A stretch of DNA of 13,316 nucleotides from Pseudomonadota bacterium (GTDB taxonomy: Bacteria > Desulfobacterota > Syntrophia > Syntrophales > JADFWA01): the NCBI GenBank assembly GCA_030610915.1, contig JAUWQS010000015.1:1-13316 (forward strand), in the 5' to 3' direction. The notes under the pieces are model-generated. The model did not search any database. It saw nothing but the letters and a program-made list of their open reading frames with translations, and had not been told where the DNA came from. Positions 6,343 through 11,698 of this stretch are shown here, one piece after another. Position 1 is the first letter of the stretch. Every line of letters begins with the position of its first letter. A program made the position numbers and the translations under genes.

Positions 6343-6622
6343 TAGGAGGCTGTCCGAGAACTCAATAGCTGAAAAACAACCTCTTTGAAAATAAGCATCA
6401 AATTTCGTCAACTCATTTTATGAAAAGTGATTGTCCTCAACAGAAATCACTTTCCGGCTATTGATAGCATCCTTTTGTTGTAAAACAGTGCTTTCTCGTG
6501 CCCCAATACCCTTTATCAGGCAGCCATGAGATCCAACTTGTCCTCTTTAAGATGTTCTAATTTATATCTTATTGATTTTACAACCTTTTTAATGTTGTGT
6601 GCCGCGCAGACAAGGGAAAACT
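6343..6622 (-). mobile_element. IS1182-like element remnant (transposase C-terminus and one end)
   Basis: Minus-strand codons from 6622 down to the stop at 6516-6518 read FSLVCAAHNIKKVVKSIRYK. This is the conserved ...CAAHNIKK helix at the C-terminus of IS1182/IS4-type transposases. Downstream in the element, GAGGCTGTCCGAGAACTC (6346-6363) looks like the terminal inverted repeat of such elements (AGTTCTCGGACAGCC read outward). Everything upstream in the transposase is lost, cut off by the mini-element that starts at 6623. The stretch 6364-6515 is non-coding element tail. Confidence 0.6.
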
Positions 6623-6713
6623 GTAATAGCCCAACAAATAGGGGTAGGGGCGACTTTAGTCGCCCACATTGGGAGGTTAAAACCTCCCCTACCCTGATTT
6701 ATTGAGCTGATAC
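6623..6713. mobile_element. Palindromic mini-element with GTATCAGCTC-type ends (copy a)
   Basis: The right end, TTATTGAGCTGATAC, is the perfect version of an inverted repeat shared by four other copies. The left end (6623-6644, GTAATAGCCC...ATAGGGG) is a diverged match. The 91-bp core holds two perfect 18-bp palindromes with 8-bp arms and a 2-bp centre: GGGCGACT-TT-AGTCGCCC (6648-6665) and GGGAGGTT-AA-AACCTCCC (6671-6688). No target duplication is visible (flanks GGAAAACT and ATAAATAC). Confidence 0.75.
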
Positions 6714-6715
6714 AT

Positions 6716-6871
6716 AAATACTTTGTTGAGGGTGAAGAGCAGATATCAGGGAAAGAGGATTATACTTCGAATAATACGAAAATATTGGGGGTTGAAGAGA
6801 CAAAAGAGGTTTTGCTGAAGGTGTGGGGTATATTCAGGAAGAACTTTGCAGCCACGAATGACACGAATTAG
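6716..6871 (+). pseudogene. Unidentified gene tail
   Basis: An open frame without a start continues from the mini-element as KYFVEGEEQISGKEDYTSNN, then TKILGVEETKEVLLKVWGIF, then RKNF. It then runs into a CACGAATTA-type nonamer tract (ATNDTN) that supplies the stop at 6869-6871. It has codon-like composition and an amphipathic C-terminal helix. I do not recognise the family. It is most likely the 3' end of a gene whose body was removed when the mobile debris to its left accumulated. Confidence 0.35.
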
Positions 6872-6925
6872 CACGAATAATGAGGATTTCACATTAACCA
6901 CGAAGCGCACGAAGAACACGAAGAT
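6850..6925 (+). repeat. CACGAATTA and CACGAAGAA nonamer tracts
   Basis: Two adjacent tracts: cacgaatga / cacgaatta / gcacgaata (6852-6880) and cacgaagcg / cacgaagaa / cacgaagat (6899-6925). Both have a 9-bp period and differ in the last half of the unit. Confidence 0.8.
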
Positions 6926-6958
6926 AAAATGATTAAGCGGGGTTAGGAGGTTATGGAT

Positions 6959-7066
6959 ATGCAACTGATTAATATAAAAAAAGAAGCTCAAGATTTACTA
7001 AAAAATTTGCCTGAAGATGCAACATGGGATGATCTGATGTATAAAATATATGTTCGTCAGAGGTAG
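6959..7066 (+). CDS. Short antitoxin-like protein, probably truncated
   Basis: A 35-residue frame, MQLINIKKEAQDLLKNLPED followed by ATWDDLMYKIYVRQR. The pattern ...A..L...LP..ATWDDL.Y.IYVRQ is familiar from small antitoxin-like proteins of RelE/ParE modules, which normally continue with about 25 more residues after YVRQ. I chose ATG 6959 over 6953 because AGGAGG (6945-6950) is eight bases before it but only two bases before the other. The stop after RQR is early, so the C-terminal toxin-binding part is probably lost. Its end lies four bases before the next gene, and the spacing (AGAGGT then ATG) suggests the next gene's ribosome-binding site has been overlaid on its tail. No partner toxin gene is present. 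Confidence 0.5.
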   Translation: MQLINIKKEAQDLLKNLPEDATWDDLMYKIYVRQR

Positions 7067-7070
7067 TTTT

Positions 7071-7271
7071 ATGAAGGAGGAATATGATTTTTCAACGGCA
7101 GAGCAGGGGAAGTTTTATCGCCCGATAGACGAATTGGAGATTCCTGTTTATCTGGACAAGGATGTGAAAAAATTCTTTTACCAAAGAACAGCGGGAAGAG
7201 ATATTGATCTGAAACAGATTGTTGACACTATTTTACGCAAAGAAATGGATTTGTTGAGAACCATCGGGTAA
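7071..7271 (+). CDS. Small antitoxin-like protein (CopG/BrnA-like)
   Basis: 66 residues from ATG 7071, preceded by AGAGGT at good spacing; the upstream in-frame ATG 7050 lies within the preceding frame and lacks a site. The sequence MKEEYDFSTAEQGKFYRPID followed by ELEIPVYLDKDVKKFF matches the widespread small-protein pattern MK.EYDFS...RGKFY.....L.IPVYL. It is followed by a ribbon-helix-helix-like helix pair ending in IVDTILRKEMDLL. Such proteins are usually encoded beside HigB, BrnT or PIN-type toxins and presumably act as antitoxin or repressor. Here there is no adjacent toxin: the next gene, one base after the stop, is a sugar transferase. It is therefore an orphan antitoxin or a regulator that now controls the glycan genes. 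Confidence 0.6.
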   Translation: MKEEYDFSTAEQGKFYRPIDELEIPVYLDKDVKKFFYQRTAGRDIDLKQIVDTILRKEMDLLRTIG

Positions 7272-7310
7272 TTGGGCAAATGGGATGTTTTACAAAGATA
7301 TCAATATATC

Positions 7311-7994
7311 ATGACTTTTCAATTAGAGAAACACCTGTTTGATCTGGCGATTGCCGGTCCTTCTGTGATTATCTTATCACTTCTTCTTATTCTTATCGGA
7401 ATCTTGGTGCGAATGAAGATCGGCTCGCCCGTGCTTTTCCGCCAGGTGCGGCCGGGGCTGCGTGGCAGGCCTTTTACTATCTATAAGTTTCGAACTATGA
7501 CGGATGGGCGGGATGAGGATGGTAATCTGCTGCCGGATGGTGCGCGGCTGACCCTGCTGGGGCGGTTTTTGAGGAAGACCAGTTTGGATGAACTGTCGGA
7601 GCTGTTTAATGTGGTCAAGGGGAACATGAGTATTGTGGGGCCAAGGCCGCTTCTGATGCAGTACCTTGACAGTTACACGCCTGAGCAGGCGAGGCGGCAT
7701 GAGGTAAAGCCGGGAATCACCGGATGGGCGCAGGTCAACGGGCGTAATGCGATTAGCTGGGAGGATAAGTTTAAGCTGGATGTGTGGTATGTAGATAATT
7801 GGTCTGTGTGGCTGGATGTGAAGATTGTTGGGATGACGGTGATGAGGGTGCTGAAGAGGGAGGGGGATCAACCAGGTTGGGAAGGCGACGATGGAGGAGT
7901 TTTTAGGGTCTCACGCAAAGGCGCAAAGCACTTCATAAAGAAAACAGACCGCAGATTTCACGGATTAAATATCTCAAACAAAGATGCGAAATAA
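7311..7994 (+). CDS. WcaJ/PglC-type undecaprenyl-phosphate sugar phosphotransferase
   Basis: 227 residues from ATG 7311; a TTG at 7272, immediately after the preceding stop, would add 13 residues. One hydrophobic helix (about 10-33) follows HLFDLAIAGPS. Then come FRQVRPGLRGRPFTIYKFRTM (43-63), the catalytic pair D93-E94 in SLDELSELFNVVKGNMSIVG, GPRPLLMQYL (110-119) and KPGITGWAQVNGRN (133-146). Finally there is the DVWYVDNWSVWLDVKI end segment. This is the classical bacterial sugar transferase that loads galactose-, N-acetyl- or diacetamido-hexose-1-phosphate onto the lipid carrier. Family members end soon after ..VLKREG. The last 40 residues (GVFRVSRKGAKHFIKKTDRR...) come from read-through of two repeat tracts and are probably dispensable. 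It should be active. It lies 39 bp upstream of the copy-4 aminotransferase, the classical pairing. Confidence 0.9.
   Translation: MTFQLEKHLFDLAIAGPSVIILSLLLILIGILVRMKIGSPVLFRQVRPGLRGRPFTIYKFRTMTDGRDEDGNLLPDGARLTLLGRFLRKTSLDELSELFNVVKGNMSIVGPRPLLMQYLDSYTPEQARRHEVKPGITGWAQVNGRNAISWEDKFKLDVWYVDNWSVWLDVKIVGMTVMRVLKREGDQPGWEGDDGGVFRVSRKGAKHFIKKTDRRFHGLNISNKDAK
7910..7970 (+). repeat. ACGCAAAGG and GCAGATTTCACGGATT repeat tracts in a gene tail
   Basis: TCTCACGCAAAGGCGCAAAG (from 7909) and CGCAGATTTCACGGATTAAA (from 7950) are nonamer tracts that code for the C-terminal tail of the sugar transferase. The first recurs at about 9150-9168. Confidence 0.75.
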
Positions 7995-8033
7995 TAATTG
8001 GAAAGAATATTTATTACAAAAGTGGATACAAAA

Positions 8034-9118
8034 ATGGCAAACCATGACCCAAAGATATTTTCTCCCTGGCCGTGTTTCGGGAATGCTGAGATTGAAGCTG
8101 TTACCAAGGTACTTCGATCTGGGAAAGTGAATCAATGGACAGGGTCTGAGGTAACCGGTTTTGAGAAGGAATATGCCGATTATGTGGGTGTAAAACATGC
8201 CGTTGCCGTTGTAAATGGGAGTGTGACTCTGGATATTGCCCCTGAGATGGTTAAAAGGGCTATCTCTACTAAGACAAAAGCCGTCATCGCGGTGCATCTG
8301 GCAGGCTGGCCCTGTGAGCTTGATGAGCGAAGGCGCTTTGTGATGAGCATGGCATTTATTTGATTGAGGACTGTGCCCAGACGCATGGGGCGGGGATGAA
8401 GAGACGTGAGACGGGTTTGGGGGATGATGGAGCAGGATTGATAAGGCATGTGGGAAGTTTCGGCCATATTGCAGCATTCTCTTTCTGCCAGGATAAGATT
8501 ATGACGACAGGCGGAGAAGGGGGGATGCTTGTCACTGATGATGAGGATCTCTGGAAGAAGGCCTGGAGTTACAAGGACCACGGCAAGGACTATGATTCAG
8601 TCTTTAAGAAGAAACATCCGCCTGGGTTTTGCTGGCTTGTAAAAACCTTTGGCACGAATTACCGCATGACCGAGATGCAGGCGGCGATCGGAAGGGTAAT
8701 GCTGAGAAAACTGGATGAATGGGTTGAAAGGCGTCGCAGGGTTGCAGGTATCCTGACGAATGGATTTAGAGAAATCCCGGAATTGAGGGTTACGATACCT
8801 CCGGATTATGTATATCATTCTTACTACAAGTATTATGTCTTCGTGCTGCCTGAAAGATTAAGGGATGGCTGGGACAGGGATCGCATACTGATGGAATTAG
8901 AGAAAAGAGGTATACCGTGCGGAACGGGGGTGTGCCCTGAGATATACTTGGAAGAGGCGTTTGATGACTACAATTATAAATTAAAAGGCCGGAGGTTGCC
9001 GGTGGCGAAAGAGCTGGGTGAGACGTCGTTGATGTTTATGGTTCATCCGACATTGACTGAAGGGAATATGCATTATGTGGCGGAGCAGGTGAAGCAGTTA
9101 ATGGGGGAGGCGAGCTGA
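8034..9118 (+). pseudogene. DegT/DnrJ/EryC1 aminotransferase with internal deletion and frameshift (copy 4)
   Basis: Best start is ATG 8034 (MANHDPKIFSPWPCFGNAEI); a TTG at 7998 is in frame. The normal N-terminal block runs to GVKHAVAVVNGSV and then jumps to TLDIAPEMVKRAISTKTKAV. About 55 residues, including the VxPxFTFxAxA strand, are missing. After AVHLAGWPCELD the frame breaks at about 8321-8330. The next frame continues CDEHGIYLIEDCAQTHGAGM through the PLP lysine (codon 8495-8497, FCQDKIMTTGGEGGM) to the usual end TSLMFMVHPTLTEGNMHYV. The GWPCELD...LIEDCAQ.HGA...GS.G..AAFSFCQDKIMTTGGEGG text is the signature of the group paired with PglC-type transferases. The deletion makes it non-functional whatever the status of the single-base frameshift. 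Confidence 0.85.
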
Positions 9119-9137
9119 ATTTGGAGACAATTTTCGA

Positions 9138-9170
9138 TCCACAGATTACCTCACGCAAAGGCGCTAAGAT
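9138..9170 (+). repeat. CACAGATTA and CACGCAAAGGCGC repeats
   Basis: CCACAGATTACC fused to TCACGCAAAGGCGCTAAG, in the 64-bp spacer after the copy-4 aminotransferase. It joins the two tract types seen separately elsewhere. Confidence 0.75.
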
Positions 9171-9182
9171 ATAAAAAAACAA

Positions 9183-9563
9183 TTGTTAACTTGTCTCAGG
9201 TTTGCAGACAAGAGATTAGGATTGTTAATCGATTTCGGTTCGGGAGAGAAATTTTATACAATCCTTTTTGAACTGAGGTCGCCTGATTACCCAAGGGGCA
9301 TGAGGCTGGAAATTCGCAGGGAAGTCAAAAAAATCCATGTGGAGCAGGTAATCGCTTATAGCAAATATGCAAATTTTTTTGAAGGCTGTATCCTTAAGCG
9401 ACATGATGGAGTCAAAACTTGAGGCATTTCCGGATCGCCAGGAAATCAGAGATGTCTTTGACATGGAATTTCTGTTAAAAAAAGGCGTTCCCCTGGAGGC
9501 ATCTGTTGATATACTCAGAAAGGTTTTCAGGCTTATCAATACACTTCCACGGATAGATTATAC
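9183..9563 (+). pseudogene. AbiEii-family nucleotidyltransferase toxin remnant
   Basis: Reading frame one gives SPDYPRGMRLEIRREVKK and VIAYSKYANFF. After a 7-T run (9374-9380) the frame shifts to SLSDMMESKLEAFPDRQEIR followed by DVFDMEFLLKKGVPLEAS. The LSDMMESKxEAFxDRxEIRDxFDxEFLLxxG text is highly characteristic of the C-terminal half of AbiEii nucleotidyltransferase toxins. The N-terminal half with the GSxxxDxD catalytic motif is absent. The 3' end is cut at 9563 by the mini-element that begins with GTATCAG, which adds YQLNK and a stop by chance. No AbiEi antitoxin gene is seen. Three lesions (5' truncation, frameshift, 3' truncation) show a decayed defence or TA gene. Confidence 0.75.
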
Positions 9564-9841
9564 GTATCAGCTCAATAAATAGGGGCAACCCCAATATGTA
9601 AGAGTGATTGTGAATCTTAGCCATTCACGGCTTGAAACTTGAAATTGGAAATTAGAAATTTGGGAGAGATGAAACGAATTTACGAGTTGACAGACTTCGG
9701 CGTGAGCTCAGCCGAGCAGTACAAAAGCATAAAGGCTGAATTTCCAATTTCTAATTTCTAATTTCAATGTTCGGTGAACGCTTATCGTGGTTCGAGACCA
9801 ACACTTTAAAAATGTAATCCCCCTATTTATTGAGCTGATAC
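9564..9841. mobile_element. 278-bp MITE with GTATCAGCTC ends (copy b)
   Basis: The ends are perfect inverted repeats of at least 22 bp, beginning GTATCAGCTCAATAAATAGG on the left and mirrored at 9820-9841. The interior is non-coding. It includes inverted GAAATTGGAAATTAGAAATT-type heptamer tracts (about 9635-9661 and 9734-9765) and the motif CGGCGTGAGCTCAGCCGAGC (9699-9718). The right half is repeated, inverted, at 13178-13316. No 8-bp target duplication is visible (flanks GATTATAC and GGCAAAAG). It truncates the AbiEii remnant. The 98 bp after it, up to 9939, hold nothing I recognise. Confidence 0.85.
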
Positions 9842-9939
9842 GGCAAAAGTCATATCGGTTAGGTCTAAAAATTTACAAAGCACTCGACCCCCTGAATCCT
9901 CGAACACTTTGCATCAACTAATCGGGAGAAGAACCATAA

Positions 9940-10836
9940 TTAAGATGTGACCCCTTTCAGGTAAACAACGGAGAGAGGGTCAATGTATTTGTCAAACAGT
10001 TTGAATCCCCAGTGAAGGTGGGGGCCGGTGGCCCTGCCGGTTGATCCCGTATAACCGATAATCTCCCCCTTATCTATCGACTCTCCCTCTTCGGCGCAGA
10101 CCTTTGACAGATGACAGTAAATGGAAAAGAGACCGGCTCCATGGTTTAGAATAATCGTATTGCCTGAATAATAAAGATCACGAGCCAGCGCTACTTTTCC
10201 TGAATTTGAAGCCCTTACCGGAGTTCCGGCCGGAGAGAGAATATCGATGCCTCTGTGACGGGAGAGGAAACCATCATTGAATATCCTTCTTTCTCCAAAA
10301 TTCCTTTTGATCCTATCCCTTACCGGCATGATAAATTTACCGTGTCCCAGCCAGTGGGAGGCAGTCTCACTATAGACAGCCATAGTAAGTTCCACATCTT
10401 TCAATATTCTTTCCTGCTCCTCAGGGGAAGGAGATGTGAACCTCCGATCAACATTAATCTTTTTCAAATGGAACTTACCCTTTGAAATGGGAATCTTGAA
10501 AGAAAAGTTTTTCCTTTGGCCATCCGCAAACTCAATCCGGACATTGAGGTCATGAATGCCGGGTTTGATATCCAGTCCCAATCCTATAAGAAGAAAGAAG
10601 GTCGATGGTTCACCGCTCGATACAAACATATAATCTTTCCCATCGAAACGTGCCTTTGCGGAGGCAAACGCTGGGGAATGTAAAGATATATTTATGAGTT
10701 CTCCCTGGGAGAGCCTGCGATACTCGGATTTAACGGTTATCTGTCCATGATCCGTATTAACACTGGCCTGAAACGGGTAAAGATAAGCAGGAAAGAGAAG
10801 GAATACAAGGCTGACTATTATGAGTATCTTTTTCAT
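9940..10836 (-). CDS. Secreted M23-family (LytM) peptidase
   Basis: 298 residues on the minus strand. A signal peptide is visible (MKKILIIVSLVFLLFPAYLY, residues 1-20, with a likely cut after PFQA). An N-terminal beta-rich region (25-120) resembles the Ig-like domain often placed before M23 domains. The peptidase domain has the zinc ligands H194 and D198 (HRGIDILSPAGTPVRA) and the catalytic histidines H242 (YCHLS) and H275 (GPHLHWG). All required residues are present, so an active zinc endopeptidase acting on peptidoglycan cross-links in the periplasm is expected. It is intact and does not share repeats in its coding region. On the minus strand a TATAAT (10894-10889) lies upstream, without a clear -35. 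A MITE (10910-11121) sits just behind that promoter region. It is unrelated in function to the transporter, which points the other way. Confidence 0.92.
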   Translation of the reverse strand: MKKILIIVSLVFLLFPAYLYPFQASVNTDHGQITVKSEYRRLSQGELINISLHSPAFASAKARFDGKDYMFVSSGEPSTFFLLIGLGLDIKPGIHDLNVRIEFADGQRKNFSFKIPISKGKFHLKKINVDRRFTSPSPEEQERILKDVELTMAVYSETASHWLGHGKFIMPVRDRIKRNFGERRIFNDGFLSRHRGIDILSPAGTPVRASNSGKVALARDLYYSGNTIILNHGAGLFSIYCHLSKVCAEEGESIDKGEIIGYTGSTGRATGPHLHWGFKLFDKYIDPLSVVYLKGVTS

Positions 10837-10909
10837 CTTATGGAGGCCATCCTCTTCAAGTTAAATATGGACAATCGGAGAAACATAAATTATAAAAATT
10901 CAGTATTGA

Positions 10910-11121
10910 TGAAATCGTAAAAAGTCCACGCAGTGTCATTCTGAGGAGCCCTTCGCCCATATCATTCTGAGGAGCCCTTCGCCCATGTCATTCTGAGGAG
11001 CGAAGCGACGAAGAATCTGGGGCTCAGGATAAACTCCGCGACGAAGAATCTCAATGATATCAGATTCTTCGCTATCGCTCAGAATGACAAAAGAGTAATT
11101 TTCCGACTTTTTACGAGACTG
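10910..11121. mobile_element. 212-bp MITE flanked by a 10-bp direct repeat
   Basis: TCAGTATTGA occurs on both sides (10900-10909 and 11122-11131). Inside, TCGTAAAAAGTC (10915-10926) and GACTTTTTACGA (11105-11116) are perfect 12-bp inverted repeats close to the ends. The interior is the well-known type of TGTCATTCTGAG...GAAGAATCT hairpin: 10986-11022 pairs with 11060-11090 (CAGATTCTTCGC...CAGAATGAC). It has no coding capacity. The flanking repeat is best read as a target-site duplication. A solo copy of its right end (TTTTTACGAGACTG) lies at 11647-11660. Confidence 0.8.
10936..11011 (+). repeat. 26-bp tandem repeat, about 2.5 units
   Basis: TCATTCTGAGGAGCCCTTCG followed by CCCAT(A/G) begins at 10936, 10962 and, truncated, at 10988, each 26 bp apart. 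It lies inside the MITE and appears to be an amplification of its left arm. Confidence 0.85.
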
Positions 11122-11197
11122 TCAGTATTGAAAGTGACAAACACATCAAGAGGGTATAGACCCAACCCGGACAAGCCGGAACCAAGAAGCTCTTAAG

Positions 11198-11425
11198 GTA
11201 TCAGCTCAATGAATAGAGGAAGGCATATGGCAGAAGCATGTAGCGGAAGGCTTCAGCCTTCCATGTGCTTCAGTCATACTGTGTTACGTGAATATGGAGA
11301 CCTGAAGGTCTCCGCTACAAGGGGCTGTGCAAAGCTCAAAGGCGTAACCTCTACGCCCAAACCCCGCTTCCGGAAGATGGAGGCAGCTACGTGTCTGGAC
11401 TTGCCCCTATTTATTGAACTGACAC
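11198..11425. mobile_element. 228-bp MITE with GTATCAG-type ends and 8-bp target duplication (copy c)
   Basis: Left end GTATCAGCTCAATGAATAGA; the right end read inward is GTGTCAGTTCAATAAATAGG. The element is flanked by CTCTTAAG on both sides (11190-11197 and 11426-11433). The core has two perfect 18-bp palindromes: GGAAGGCT-TC-AGCCTTCC (11245-11262) and GGAGACCT-GA-AGGTCTCC (11296-11313). Outer TAGCGG (11241-11246) and CCGCTA (11312-11317) are also complementary. An 89-codon open frame across it is not a gene. Confidence 0.85.
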
Positions 11426-11433
11426 CTCTTAAG

Positions 11434-11698
11434 CTTATTGGCTCAAGTAGTTACGATTTTCTTTTGCCGTTCGACTGAGCTCACGCCGAAGTCTCACGCC
11501 GAAGCCATTTTCGCAAGAATTTCACAACTAAGGGACTAAAAGTGAACTCTGCATTCGTCTCGAAATAGAACCCTTGTTTCGTCTGTTTAACCTTGAACCG
11601 TGAACCCCGGAACTTTGAACCTGAGTAGTTATCTTTGTATAACAGGTTTTTACGAGACTGTCAGGTTTTATTTGTCAGACACTTTGATGAGAGAATAA
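11434..11698 (+). other. Intergenic stretch with solo MITE ends
   Basis: No gene. It holds CAAGTAGTTAC (11444-11454) and TGAGTAGTTA (11622-11631), which match the right end of the 184-bp MITE at 4238. It also holds CTGAGCTCACGCCGAAGTCT (about 11475), shared with copy b, and a heptamer tract CTTGAACC/GTGAACC (11586-11621). A TTTTTACGAGACTG solo end lies at 11647-11660. This is the leader of the transporter gene; no clear promoter was found. Confidence 0.6.

Noticed and set aside
7377..7871. 164-codon minus-strand open frame
   Set aside because: It lies opposite the conserved sugar transferase and its residues (His/Pro/Arg-rich) are the usual antisense shadow.
1444..9170. Chromosomal integron with attC sites, given the mix of TA modules and broken genes
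   Set aside because: No integrase, no attC-like R''/L'' core sites, and gene spacers consist of simple nonamer repeats instead.
9564..9841. IS630-type TA target duplication at copy b
   Set aside because: TA does occur at both ends, but the inverted repeat continues through it, and copy c shows an 8-bp duplication, which fits better.
11209..11478. 89-codon open frame
   Set aside because: It spans MITE copy c, including its palindromes and right end; composition and position show repeat DNA, not a gene.
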